DNA from: CAIKZY01 sp044374195
GTDB lineage: Bacteria > Actinomycetota > Actinomycetes > S36-B12
Assembly (NCBI GenBank): GCA_044374195.1
Contig: JBILOY010000004.1
Coordinates: forward strand, 67,206-131,205
DNA: 64,000 bases
Reading direction: 5' to 3'
Below the pieces are notes generated by a model that saw only the letters and a program-made list of their open reading frames with translations, had not been told where the DNA came from and made no database searches. The translations under genes were made by a program, and so were the position numbers. Shown one piece after another: positions 15,929 through 24,966 of the stretch (its first letter is position 1; every line of letters starts with the position of its first letter).

Positions 15929-15954
15929 GACTTAAGTCTGGGCTCGCGTAGGAT
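15929..15954 (+). promoter_or_regulatory. mreB promoter with upstream palindrome
   Basis: TAGGAT at 15949-15954 is a good -10 box, giving a leader of roughly 37 nt before the mreB ATG. Just upstream is a perfect 10-bp palindrome GACTTAAGTC (15929-15938) in the -35/spacer zone, suitable for a dimeric regulator. Whether it is bound is unknown. Confidence 0.4.
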
Positions 15955-15997
15955 GGGCCCCCCGCACGTGCACCTCGATCGGAAGGCCACTTCCCCT

Positions 15998-17029
15998 ATG
16001 GCTGGTTCGTCATCCTTCGTCGGCCGCGACATGGCCGTCGACCTCGGCACTGCCAACACGCTCGTTTACGTGCGTGGTCGTGGCATCGTGCTGAACGAGC
16101 CCTCGGTTGTCGCGATCAACAACAACACCGGCGGAATCCTCGCGGTGGGCTCTGAGGCCAAGCGAATGATCGGGCGCACGCCGGGCAATATCGTCGCTAT
16201 TCGCCCGCTCAAGGACGGCGTCATCGCCGACTTCGACACCACTGAGCGCATGCTGCGCTACTTCATCCAGAAGGTGCATTCGCGCCGTCACCTCGCCAAG
16301 CCCCGCCTGATCGTCTGCGTTCCGTCCGGCATCACCGGTGTCGAGCAGCGCGCGGTGAAAGATGCCGGCTACGCAGCAGGCGCACGCAAGGTTTTCATCA
16401 TCGAAGAGCCCATGGCTGCTGCAATCGGTGCGAACCTGCCGGTTCACGAGCCCACCGGCAACATGGTCGTCGATATCGGTGGCGGTACCTCCGAGGTCGC
16501 CGTCATCTCGCTTGGCGGCATCGTCACGAGTCTGTCCGTACGAGTAGGCGGCGATGAGCTCGACAACGCGATCATCCAGTACGTGAAAAAGGAGTACTCG
16601 CTGATGCTGGGCGAGCGCACCGCTGAAGAGATCAAGATGGCGATCGGCTCCGCCTTCCCGTTGCCTGATGAGAGCAACGCCGAGATCCGTGGCCGTGACC
16701 TCATCACCGGCCTGCCCCGCACGGTCGTGATCACTGCCGAGGAGATCCGCCGGGCCATCGACGAGCCCGTGAACGCAATCGTGGCCGCGGTCAAGGCCAC
16801 CCTCGACCGCACCCCGCCTGAGCTCTCCGGCGACATCATGGACCGCGGCATCGTCCTCACCGGTGGTGGCGCCCTGCTGCGCGGCCTCGACGAGCGCCTG
16901 CGTCACGAAACCGGAATGCCGATCCTCATTGCCGATCGTCCGCTCGAATGCGTTGCCCTCGGTTCGGGCAAGTGTGTCGAGGAATTCGAGGCCCTGCAGC
17001 AGGTGTTGGTCTCCGAGCCGAGACGCTAA
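15998..17029 (+). CDS. mreB: Rod-shape-determining actin homologue MreB
   Basis: 343 residues. It polymerises under the membrane and directs lateral wall synthesis. The ATP site is complete: DLGTANTLVYVRGRG (phosphate 1), VVDIGGGTSEVAVISLGG (phosphate 2) and LTGGGALLRGLDERL (adenosine). ATG 15998, giving MAGSSSFVGRDMAVDLG, is chosen over upstream in-frame starts because it matches the normal N-terminus and follows GGAAGG. It is first of the mreB-mreC-mreD-mrdA-rodA cluster. Confidence 0.96.
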   Translation: MAGSSSFVGRDMAVDLGTANTLVYVRGRGIVLNEPSVVAINNNTGGILAVGSEAKRMIGRTPGNIVAIRPLKDGVIADFDTTERMLRYFIQKVHSRRHLAKPRLIVCVPSGITGVEQRAVKDAGYAAGARKVFIIEEPMAAAIGANLPVHEPTGNMVVDIGGGTSEVAVISLGGIVTSLSVRVGGDELDNAIIQYVKKEYSLMLGERTAEEIKMAIGSAFPLPDESNAEIRGRDLITGLPRTVVITAEEIRRAIDEPVNAIVAAVKATLDRTPPELSGDIMDRGIVLTGGGALLRGLDERLRHETGMPILIADRPLECVALGSGKCVEEFEALQQVLVSEPRR

Positions 17030-17032
17030 CGC

Positions 17033-18004
17033 ATGTTCCCGCGTCGCCTACGCGTCGTCGTTGCGGTGCTGCTCGGCGTTGCCCTCACCTTCGTCATCCT
17101 CGATCTTCGAGGCGGGCAGGGGCCCTTTACCTCGGCACGCAATGTCATGTCTTCGATCTTCGGCGGCATCGAGCGTGGCGCCGCAACTGTCTTCTCGCCC
17201 ATCACCGGCTTCGCCGACTTCTGGACCAATACCCGTGATCAAAAAGCGCGCCTCGACGAACTCGAGAAGTCCAATGCCGAGTTGCAATCCGAGGTCAAGC
17301 GCGCTGCCGACGATCGCGCACGTGCATCCGCACTCGATGGCATGCTCAAGGTGGCCGGTCTCGGCCGTTATCGAGTTGTGCCCGCGGAAGTCATCGCCGT
17401 CGGCCCCGCACAGGACTTCAGCTGGACAGTGACTATCGACGCCGGCAGCGACGATGGCATCGAGCTTGACATGACAGTGCTGAATTATCAGGGCCTGGTC
17501 GGGCGTGTCAGCAATGTTGAGAAGCGCACGTCGAGTGTCGTACTGATCATCGATCCGTCTGTCTCTGTGGGTGCACGAGTTGCCGGCTCGCAGGAAATCG
17601 GCATCTTGTCCGGCACCGGCAAGCAGAGCGAACTGCAGTACCAGCTGCTCGATCCGCTTGCATCGCTGGAGAAGGGCGCTGCGCTCGTCACCTTCGGCTC
17701 GAAGGACGGCCGCCCGTACGTGCCGGGCGTCCCGATCGGCGAGGTGCTCAGCGTTGCTGGTACCGCAGGTCAGCTCAGCAGAGTGGCGACAGTGCGGCCG
17801 TTCGCGGACATCTCGACTCTTAGCATCGTCGGCGTCGTGGTGCGTCCGCCGCGCACAGACCCGCGCGACTCCGTTCTCCCCGCGGTTCCCGATGCGCCTG
17901 CGGTCACCACTTCGCCCACGCCGAGTCCAACACCTGCGGAGTCGAGTGCAGTGATGAGTGTTCCGAGCGAGGTGCCGGCCACCGAATCGGCGGCCACCCA
18001 ATGA
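17033..18004 (+). CDS. mreC: Rod-shape-determining protein MreC
   Basis: 323 residues. An N-terminal membrane anchor (about residues 8-24) is followed by a coiled coil (about 68-100: KARLDELEKSNAELQSEVKR) and the double beta-barrel extracytoplasmic region. The C-terminus is a Pro/Ser/Thr-rich tail (TPSPTPAESS). MreC links MreB to PBP2 and RodA outside the membrane. It starts 3 nt after mreB and overlaps mreD by ATGA. Confidence 0.93.
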   Translation: MFPRRLRVVVAVLLGVALTFVILDLRGGQGPFTSARNVMSSIFGGIERGAATVFSPITGFADFWTNTRDQKARLDELEKSNAELQSEVKRAADDRARASALDGMLKVAGLGRYRVVPAEVIAVGPAQDFSWTVTIDAGSDDGIELDMTVLNYQGLVGRVSNVEKRTSSVVLIIDPSVSVGARVAGSQEIGILSGTGKQSELQYQLLDPLASLEKGAALVTFGSKDGRPYVPGVPIGEVLSVAGTAGQLSRVATVRPFADISTLSIVGVVVRPPRTDPRDSVLPAVPDAPAVTTSPTPSPTPAESSAVMSVPSEVPATESAATQ

Positions 18005-18519
18005 ACGTCAAGGTTCGTCAGGCCGTCATCATCGGTTCGGCCATCTTCATAGCGGTGATCCTCGAGCTCACCTTGCTCAGTCGGCTCGGTCTGCCCGGGG
18101 CAACGCCTGATCTTGTGGTCGTGACCATCGTCGCAATCGCGCTCGCCTATGGGCCGCTCCCTGGCGCCATCGCCGGGTTCTCGGCCGGAATCGTGGTGGG
18201 CTTGGCGCCGCCCTTCGACGGTGTCTTCGGCGTGCAAGCGATTGTTTTCACCATCGTGGGCCTGGTGACAGGCGCCGTGGTTGACCCGCGTGACCGGTCA
18301 GTACTGGTGATCATGGGCATAGTGGGCCTAAGCACTGGCGGAGTCGTGCTGATCAATGCGCTCGTGCTGTCGATTCTCAGCGGGGACCGCGTTGTCTGGG
18401 AGATCGTTCCAGGCCTGACCTTGACCGCAGCCCTCTACGGACTGATCCTCGCCCCCCTCGTGGTTCCGGGTATCGGGAAGATCGTGCGAACCTTGACTCC
18501 TGAGGTCGCTGTCCTCTAG
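18001..18519 (+). CDS. mreD: Rod-shape-determining membrane protein MreD
   Basis: 172 residues, almost entirely hydrophobic, with about five membrane helices separated by short loops. An early GLPGATPDLVVVTIVAIAL segment is characteristic of MreD. The position between mreC and mrdA supports the call even though MreD sequence is poorly conserved. Its start overlaps the mreC stop. Confidence 0.88.
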   Translation: MNVKVRQAVIIGSAIFIAVILELTLLSRLGLPGATPDLVVVTIVAIALAYGPLPGAIAGFSAGIVVGLAPPFDGVFGVQAIVFTIVGLVTGAVVDPRDRSVLVIMGIVGLSTGGVVLINALVLSILSGDRVVWEIVPGLTLTAALYGLILAPLVVPGIGKIVRTLTPEVAVL

Positions 18520-18680
18520 CCCTAGGGGGAATTCACGCGATCCGAACGTGAAATCAGGCCCCGAATTCGGCTGAATCGCCATCTCCGTCGTACCGTCGTA
18601 GCAGGAGTGGGCTGTCCCCAGCGGGTGTGCAGCCTGCGTGAGAGCAGTCCGGCCCCGGCCGGCGAGGGAGCAGGAGGCAG
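18520..18680 (+). promoter_or_regulatory. mreD-mrdA intergenic region with dyad
   Basis: This 161-bp gap splits the morphogene cluster. It holds a perfect inverted repeat TTCACG-N9-CGTGAA (18532-18552) and a possible -10 box TACCGT (18591-18596), then an excellent AGGAGG before mrdA. An internal promoter for mrdA-rodA is likely; the dyad may be its operator. Confidence 0.35.
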
Positions 18681-20822
18681 ATGAACGCGCGTTCGAACCT
18701 GCGCCTGCTCGTGCTGGGCGTGCTCGTGGCATCGCTTCTGGGCACCTTGATCGCTCGACTCTTCTACTTGCAGGTCATGGAGAGCGCCGAATACCGCTCG
18801 GCGGCACAGAACAACACCGTGCGAGAGATTGTGAACCCGGCCGTACGCGGTCTGATCCTCGACCAAGTCGGTCGGCCACTTGTCTCCAATCGCACCTCAC
18901 TCGTGGTCACTGTCGATCGCGCCGTGCTCGGCCGCCAGCCAAATGACGGCGCTGATGTCGTCGCCAGCCTGGCAAAGGTGCTTCAGGTTCCCGCTACCGA
19001 CATCACCGATCGACTCAAGCCCTGCGGCACTGAGGGCGCGAAGCCGCCGCCCGTGTGCTGGAACGGCTCGACCTATCAGCCCGTTCCCGTGGCGAGCGAT
19101 GTCTCCACCGATACCGCGCTCGGCATCATGGAAAGGCGCACCGAGTTCCCGGGCATCACGGCGCAACTGCAGGCAGTGCGCACGTACCCCGAGCCATTCG
19201 GGGTAAATGCAGCGCACCTCCTCGGCTACCTCGGGCCTGTCACTGAAGATCAATTGACCGAGCAGGGTGACACGGAGAACTTCGATCGACTGCGTCGCAC
19301 CGACGTCGTGGGTCGCTCGGGTCTTGAGTCCGAGTACGACTCTTACCTGCGCGGTCAGCCTGCGGTTACCACCCTTGCGGTTGATACCGGCGGTCGAGTC
19401 ACGGGTACTTTGGACGAGAAGGCGGCGAAGGCCGGCGACTACATCGTCACGAGCATTGACGCGAAATTGCAGTCCGTTGTCGAGAATCAGCTGGTCGCTG
19501 CGATTCAGCGCGCTCAAGCACAGGGTAATCCCGGTGACTCGGGCGCGGCTGTCGTGGTCGAGGTCGATACCGGTCGCATCCTCGCGATGGCGAGTTATCC
19601 GACCTACGACCCGTCCATCTGGGTTGGCGGTGTGACCAAGGCGCAGTTCAAGGATCTGATGAAGAGCAACTCGCTCTCCTCCAATGCCATCCAGGGTCTC
19701 TTCGCTCCGGGTTCCACCTACAAGGTGATCAGCACGGCGGCGGCGGGCAAGGAGGGCTTCTCGCTTTACTCCGATTACTCCTGTCCGAAACAGGTGAAGA
19801 TCGGCACCCAGACCTTCCGCAACTTCGAATCAGCGGGGTATGGCCGCATCCCGCTTTCGCGAGCACTCGAGGTGTCGTGCAACACCGTGTTCTACGGCAT
19901 TGCTGACCGCATGTGGGAGAAGGCCGGCGGTACGGATGCGACGAAGGACTCACCGGATCCCATTGCCGAGACTGCCAAGCAGTTCGGTCTCGGCTCGAAG
20001 ACAGGCATTGACCTGCCGAATGAGTCGTCCGGACGCGTCTCAAGTCGGCAGTTCAAGCTCGCGAACTGGGAGAACCTGCGAGATCAGTGGTGCGCGAATG
20101 CGGTCGCCGGGTACCCCGAGACTCGTCTGACCAATCCGACACTTGCTGACTACTACACGGCACTCGACAAGGAGAACTGCGCCGACGGCTTCAGATGGCG
20201 CGAGGGCGATGCACTCAACGCCGCTATCGGTCAGGGCGATACAGCGGTCACACCGTTGCAGATGGCAATGGTCTACGCAGCCGTCGCAAACGGAGGCACC
20301 GTCTATGAGCCGACCATCGCCAAGGCGATCGTGGGTGCCGACGGAAAGGTCGTCAAGGAGTTCGAGCCGCAGGTGAAATCCAAGGTGAAGGTGCCTCGCG
20401 CGACGATGAACTTCCTGCGTCAGTCACTTCCGGGCGTAACCGAGAGGGGCTCCGCCGAGACCCCGTTCCAGGGCTTCCCCTTGGGCAAGATCCCGGTGGC
20501 GTCCAAGACGGGCTCCGCGCAGGTGACCGGATCAAAGGTCTCGACTTCATGGTTCGCCTCCTACGCGCCTGCGAATGATCCCAAGTACGCCGTCGTCATG
20601 ATGGTTACCCAAGGCGGCACCGGCTCGAAAACCTCGGGTCCGAGCGTCCGCAAGATCTACGAGGCACTGTTCGGCGTCAGCGGCACTAGCGTGAACCCGT
20701 CGAGGAGCGTCCTGGTCGGTAATGCGCCGATGCGGGAACTCCCGAACATTCGCCCCGATGGCACGCCGGTCGCGCCGAAGGGTCGAAAGTCCGGCGTTGA
20801 GATGACGGGAGGCAGTGGATGA
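18681..20822 (+). CDS. mrdA: Penicillin-binding protein 2 (class B transpeptidase of the elongasome)
   Basis: 713 residues. An N-terminal anchor (LLVLGVLVASLLGTLIARLF) is followed by the dimerisation domain and the transpeptidase domain. Catalytic motifs are all present: the SxxK in APGSTYKV, the SxN-type VSCNTVF, and KTG in ASKTGSAQV. The enzyme crosslinks lateral peptidoglycan outside the membrane, working with RodA, whose gene overlaps by ATGA. The domain with two Cys (CGTEGAKPPPVC) is a small insertion seen in some actinobacterial PBPs. Confidence 0.95.
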   Translation: MNARSNLRLLVLGVLVASLLGTLIARLFYLQVMESAEYRSAAQNNTVREIVNPAVRGLILDQVGRPLVSNRTSLVVTVDRAVLGRQPNDGADVVASLAKVLQVPATDITDRLKPCGTEGAKPPPVCWNGSTYQPVPVASDVSTDTALGIMERRTEFPGITAQLQAVRTYPEPFGVNAAHLLGYLGPVTEDQLTEQGDTENFDRLRRTDVVGRSGLESEYDSYLRGQPAVTTLAVDTGGRVTGTLDEKAAKAGDYIVTSIDAKLQSVVENQLVAAIQRAQAQGNPGDSGAAVVVEVDTGRILAMASYPTYDPSIWVGGVTKAQFKDLMKSNSLSSNAIQGLFAPGSTYKVISTAAAGKEGFSLYSDYSCPKQVKIGTQTFRNFESAGYGRIPLSRALEVSCNTVFYGIADRMWEKAGGTDATKDSPDPIAETAKQFGLGSKTGIDLPNESSGRVSSRQFKLANWENLRDQWCANAVAGYPETRLTNPTLADYYTALDKENCADGFRWREGDALNAAIGQGDTAVTPLQMAMVYAAVANGGTVYEPTIAKAIVGADGKVVKEFEPQVKSKVKVPRATMNFLRQSLPGVTERGSAETPFQGFPLGKIPVASKTGSAQVTGSKVSTSWFASYAPANDPKYAVVMMVTQGGTGSKTSGPSVRKIYEALFGVSGTSVNPSRSVLVGNAPMRELPNIRPDGTPVAPKGRKSGVEMTGGSG

Positions 20823-22003
20823 GTACGTGGCATCTCACCGATCTCATGAGTCGTCCCACGGCACCTCGCTTCGATCGCGGTCGCACCTACTGGCGTGATC
20901 TCGACTGGATCATGCTGATGGCGGCCTTCAGTCTGACTATCTTCGGCTGCCTGCTGGTCTGGTCGGCGAGCAAGGCCGACATGGCCTCGCCCACTGACCC
21001 TTACTCATTTCTCAAGAAGCACCTGATCAACGTTCTTCTTGCACTGGTACTGGGCTTCTTGGCATCGCGACTTGATTACCGATGGCTGCGTGCCTACACG
21101 CCGGTGATCTACGGAGCCTCGTGCTTCATATTGCTCCTGCCCTTTGTTCCGGGTCTCGGAACCCGCATCGCCGGTGCTCAGGCCTGGATCGCCCTACCGG
21201 GCGGATTCACCCTGCAGCCGTCAGAGTTCGCGAAGATCGCCGTCATCTTGATGATGGCTGCCATCTTGTCCGAGAAGCGCGATATCGAGAGCGAGCCACG
21301 TGACAAGGACGTCCTCCTTGCGCTCGGCCTCGCGATCCTGCCAATTCTCATAGTCCTCGTGCAGAACGACACCGGAACCGTGCTGGTCATGGGTGCTGTC
21401 GTGATCTCGGTCATCGCGGTCTCGGGAGCTCGCACCCGCTGGGTCGTGACCTTGATCGGCGGTACCGGGCTCAGCATCTTGCTGGCAATCCAGCTAGGGC
21501 TTCTCAAGCAGTACCAAGTCGCACGACTCACGTCGTTCCTCAATCCGGCTGCCGATTCAGGTGGCTCGTCGTACAACGCGGCGCAGGCCCGAATCGCGAT
21601 CGGCGGGGGAGGGCTATCGGGCTACGGACTCTTCAACGGTCCGCAGACCCAAGGGCGCTTCGTTCCTGTCAACGAAAGCGATTTTATCTTCACCGTAGTC
21701 GGCGAGGAACTCGGTTTCATCGGCTCGCTGCTGCTGATCTTGCTGCTCGGCGTGATCTTGTGGCGGGCCATCGTGATCGCCTACCGCGCCGACGATCTCT
21801 ACGGCCGCCTCGTGTGCACGGGTGTCATCGCCTGGTTCGCCTTCCAACTCTTCGAGAACATCGGAATGACCCTTGGCATCATGCCCATCACCGGTATCCC
21901 GCTGCCCTTGGTCTCCTCTGGAGGCACGTCGATGATGGCCGTCTGGATAGGCATTGGCCTATTGCAGAACGTCCGGCTGCACGCTGTTCGCAATTCGCCG
22001 TAG
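20819..22003 (+). CDS. rodA: SEDS peptidoglycan polymerase RodA
   Basis: 394 residues with about ten membrane helices. It polymerises lipid II into glycan strands with PBP2. Recognisable SEDS segments are TRIAGAQAWIALPGGFTLQPSEFAKI, PVNESDFIFTVVGEELGF and GIPLPLVSSGGTSMMA near the C-terminus. FNGPQTQGRFVP lies in the extracellular loop before the conserved ESDFIF. It is translationally coupled to mrdA. Confidence 0.95.
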   Translation: MSTWHLTDLMSRPTAPRFDRGRTYWRDLDWIMLMAAFSLTIFGCLLVWSASKADMASPTDPYSFLKKHLINVLLALVLGFLASRLDYRWLRAYTPVIYGASCFILLLPFVPGLGTRIAGAQAWIALPGGFTLQPSEFAKIAVILMMAAILSEKRDIESEPRDKDVLLALGLAILPILIVLVQNDTGTVLVMGAVVISVIAVSGARTRWVVTLIGGTGLSILLAIQLGLLKQYQVARLTSFLNPAADSGGSSYNAAQARIAIGGGGLSGYGLFNGPQTQGRFVPVNESDFIFTVVGEELGFIGSLLLILLLGVILWRAIVIAYRADDLYGRLVCTGVIAWFAFQLFENIGMTLGIMPITGIPLPLVSSGGTSMMAVWIGIGLLQNVRLHAVRNSP

Positions 22004-22061
22004 GGCTCACTCTCCTCGGTGCCACGCCCGTGCTCCGTTCGTGAGATCTAGCCAGGGCGGA

Positions 22062-22067
22062 TAGCCT
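22062..22067 (+). promoter_or_regulatory. -10 box of a leaderless promoter (radical SAM gene)
   Basis: TAGCCT, six bases, then GTG at 22074. There is no ribosome site at a useful distance, so this is a candidate leaderless transcript. Confidence 0.5.
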
Positions 22068-22073
22068 TTGCCC

Positions 22074-24050
22074 GTGACCACTCCCCATGCTCGTGTGCCC
22101 GGCACATCAGTCTTTGAACGCCTCGAGGCCCTCCTGCCCTTCGTGTCGAAGCCGATCCAGTACGTGGGCGGCGAACTCAATGCCGTGCAGAAGCCGTGGG
22201 AGTCTGTCGACGTTCACTGGGCACTTATGTACCCCGATGCCTACGAGGTGGGTGCTCCCAATCAGGGCGTGCAGATCCTTTACGAGGTAATCAACGAGCG
22301 CGACGATGCCCTGGCCGAGCGCACCTATGCGGTGTGGCCCGATCTCGAGAAGCTGATGCGCGAGCACCAGGTGCCGCAGTTCACTGTCGATAGCCATCGT
22401 GCACTCGGTGACTTCGATGTCGTGGGCATGTCATTCTCGACCGAGCTTGGTTACACGAACATGCTCACGGCGATTGATCTCGCCGGCGTGCCAGTGCTCG
22501 CTGCTGATCGCACCGATGAGCATCCGATCGTCATCGCTGGCGGCCACGCGGCGTTTAATCCCGAGACCATTGCCGAGTTCGTCGATGCTGCTGTGATGGG
22601 TGATGGTGAAGAGGCCGTACTGCTCATCACTGACATCGTGCGGGACTGGAAGCGCGAAGGCTGCCCCGAGGGCCGTGTCGGCCTCCTGCGCCGGCTTGCC
22701 CTGACCGGCGTGATCTACGTGCCGCGCTTCTACGACGTCGAGTACCTCGAAGACGGTCGCATCAAGCGCATCGTGCCCAACGAAGCCGACATTCCGTGGC
22801 GCGTGCGCAAATTCACCCTGATGGATCTCGATTCCTGGCCGTACCCGAAGGCGCCCCTCGTGCCTCTCGCGGAAACAGTTCATGAGCGCATGAGCGTCGA
22901 GATCTTCCGCGGCTGCACGCGTGGCTGCCGTTTCTGCCAGGCAGGAATGATCACGCGACCAGTGCGCGAGCGCAGCATCACTGGCATCGCCGACATGGTT
23001 GAGAACGGCCTGTGCAAGACCGGCTACGAGGAGGTCGGGCTGCTGTCACTCTCCAGCGCTGATCACACCGAGATCGCCGAGATCGCCAAGGGCCTTGCCG
23101 ATCGCTACGAGGGCACCGAGACCGCACTGTCACTGCCCAGCACTCGAGTCGATGCGTTCAACATCGACCTGGCGAACGAGCTTTCGCGCAATGGCCGACG
23201 CAGCGGGCTCACTTTCGCCCCCGAGGGCGGCAGCGAGCGCATGCGCAAGGTCATCAACAAGCAGGTGACCGAGGAAGACCTCATCCGTACTGTCAGTGCT
23301 GCGTACGGTGCTGGCTGGCGCCAGGTGAAGCTGTACTTCATGGTCGGGCTCCCGACCGAGACTGACGAAGACGTCATGCAGGTGGCCGAACTCGCACGCG
23401 AGGTCATCAAGGCGGGCCGTGCGGCTTCGGGTCGACGCGATATCCGCTGCACCGTGTCAATTGGCGGATTCGTGCCCAAGCCGCACACTCCGTTCCAGTG
23501 GGCCGCGCAGCTCAATCACGAGGCAACTGATGCACGCCTGCACAAGCTGCGCGATGCAATTCGTGCCGATCGCGAGTACGGCAAGTCGATTGGCTTGCGC
23601 TACCACGACGGCAAGCCGGGCATTGTCGAAGGTCTTCTCTCGCGTGGTGATCGCCGCGTTGGTCGCGTGATCTTGCAGGCGTGGCGCGATGGTGCACGCT
23701 TTGACGGCTGGAGCGAGCATTTCTCCTACGACCGTTGGATGAACGCCGCGGCGGTTGCCTTTGCCGATGAGCCTGTTGACGTCGACTGGTACACCATCCG
23801 CGAGCGCCAGCAATCCGAGGTTCTGCCGTGGGGTCATCTCGACTCCGGGCTTGATGCTGACTGGCTCTGGGAAGACTGGCAGGACTCCCTCTCCGAGGTT
23901 GGTGTCGAAGACTGCCGCTGGACTCCCTGCTTCGACTGCGGCGTCTGCGACCAGATGGAGACCGAGATCCAGGTCGGCCCCACCGGCGTTGTCACCTTGC
24001 CGATGCCGACCGTGCGTACTACAGCGGTGCTCGCCGAGATTGACGCATGA
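22074..24050 (+). CDS. TIGR03960-type B12-binding-domain radical SAM protein
   Basis: 658 residues. A B12-binding-like N-terminal domain (through about residue 200) is followed by a radical SAM core with the cluster motif CTRGCRFC (about residues 281-288) in FRGCTRGCRFCQAGMITRP. Family-typical segments are LALMYPDAYEVG-like ALMYPDAYEVGAPNQG, FAPEGGSERMR and a C-terminal WTPCFDCGVC. In actinobacteria and firmicutes it always pairs with the TIGR03936 gene, which here overlaps its stop by 4 nt, upstream of rne. The molecular function is undetermined; an RNA-modification role has been suggested by context. Confidence 0.9.
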   Translation: MTTPHARVPGTSVFERLEALLPFVSKPIQYVGGELNAVQKPWESVDVHWALMYPDAYEVGAPNQGVQILYEVINERDDALAERTYAVWPDLEKLMREHQVPQFTVDSHRALGDFDVVGMSFSTELGYTNMLTAIDLAGVPVLAADRTDEHPIVIAGGHAAFNPETIAEFVDAAVMGDGEEAVLLITDIVRDWKREGCPEGRVGLLRRLALTGVIYVPRFYDVEYLEDGRIKRIVPNEADIPWRVRKFTLMDLDSWPYPKAPLVPLAETVHERMSVEIFRGCTRGCRFCQAGMITRPVRERSITGIADMVENGLCKTGYEEVGLLSLSSADHTEIAEIAKGLADRYEGTETALSLPSTRVDAFNIDLANELSRNGRRSGLTFAPEGGSERMRKVINKQVTEEDLIRTVSAAYGAGWRQVKLYFMVGLPTETDEDVMQVAELAREVIKAGRAASGRRDIRCTVSIGGFVPKPHTPFQWAAQLNHEATDARLHKLRDAIRADREYGKSIGLRYHDGKPGIVEGLLSRGDRRVGRVILQAWRDGARFDGWSEHFSYDRWMNAAAVAFADEPVDVDWYTIRERQQSEVLPWGHLDSGLDADWLWEDWQDSLSEVGVEDCRWTPCFDCGVCDQMETEIQVGPTGVVTLPMPTVRTTAVLAEIDA

Positions 24051-24829
24051 GTCGTAAGCCGCCGGAGCGCGATGTCGCGCTCGCCGTGCAGAAGCTGCGC
24101 GTGCACTACGCCAAGCGTGGTCGGCTGCGCTTCTCCAGTCACCGTGATTTTCAGCGCGCGCTCGAGCGCGCACTGCGTCGCGCCGAGGTTCCCATGGCGT
24201 ACAGCGCCGGCTTCTCGCCGCATCCGAAGATCTCGTATGCGAACTCCGCACCCACTGGTGTTGCGAGTGAGGCTGAGTACGTCGAGATCGGAGTCACGAA
24301 GCTGTGCGATCCCGAGCGCATGCGCGTCGCCCTCGATGAGGCGCTCCCGCCCGGACTCGACGTCGTCGACGTCGTGACCGCGGCGACCCCTGACTTCGTG
24401 AACCGGCTCGAAGCCTCTCGCTGGCGCTTCGAACTGCCCGGTGTCGATCGTGCGACCGCTCAGGCGGCTGCTGACATCTTCTTGGCAGAAGACGAGGTCA
24501 TCGTCGAGAGGCTGATGAAGAACGGCATCCGTAGGTTCGACGCGCGCGAGGCGGTGCTCTCCCTCACGGTGAGTGACGAATCGGGCGTTTCGGGCAGCCA
24601 GGGGTCAGTTGCGGGCGATTCCTGTGCCATACTCGAGGTGGTCACCAGACATGTCACACCGTCTGTACGACCCGATGACCTTCTAGCCGCACTGAGGATC
24701 GCAGCTCACCTCGTGCCGCCGGTGCCCCCACGGGTAACTCGGCTGGCACAGGGGCCGCTGATCCCCGGAAGCTCGGAAATCGGCGATCCTTTCGCCCCTG
24801 ACCGCGCAGCCCTCGTCAGCACCGCCTGA
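24047..24829 (+). CDS. TIGR03936 (DUF2344) family protein
   Basis: 260 residues beginning with the family signature KLRVHYAKRGRLRFSSHRDF, then RRAEVPMAYSAGFSPHPKISYA. It is the usual partner of the TIGR03960 radical SAM protein; in some bacteria the two are fused. Function unknown. It overlaps the upstream stop (ATGA) and so is co-translated. The C-terminal region after residue 170 is more variable and specific to this lineage. Confidence 0.88.
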   Translation: MSRKPPERDVALAVQKLRVHYAKRGRLRFSSHRDFQRALERALRRAEVPMAYSAGFSPHPKISYANSAPTGVASEAEYVEIGVTKLCDPERMRVALDEALPPGLDVVDVVTAATPDFVNRLEASRWRFELPGVDRATAQAAADIFLAEDEVIVERLMKNGIRRFDAREAVLSLTVSDESGVSGSQGSVAGDSCAILEVVTRHVTPSVRPDDLLAALRIAAHLVPPVPPRVTRLAQGPLIPGSSEIGDPFAPDRAALVSTA

Positions 24830-24966
24830 CAGGCCGACTCGAGGTTCATCGCCCGGCGGCGTCCTAGCGCACATCGCTCCGCGGCCGGGAGTCCATGAAG
24901 CTTGTTGGGTACTAGATGCCCACGTGAGGTAACTGCGCATGCGCAGCCATTGAGGAGTACGACCAC
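24830..24966 (+). promoter_or_regulatory. rne upstream region with 14-bp palindrome
   Basis: The 137-bp gap before rne holds a perfect palindrome CTGCGCATGCGCAG (24933-24946) just before the TGAGGAG ribosome site. In RNA it could form a hairpin or a self-pairing element. No -10 box of the usual TANNNT form stands out. RNase E genes are often autoregulated through their 5' leaders, which makes this element worth noting. Confidence 0.35.

Noticed and set aside
16010..16906. Long minus-strand frame opposite mreB
   Set aside because: Antisense of a highly conserved gene; composition typical of a shadow frame.
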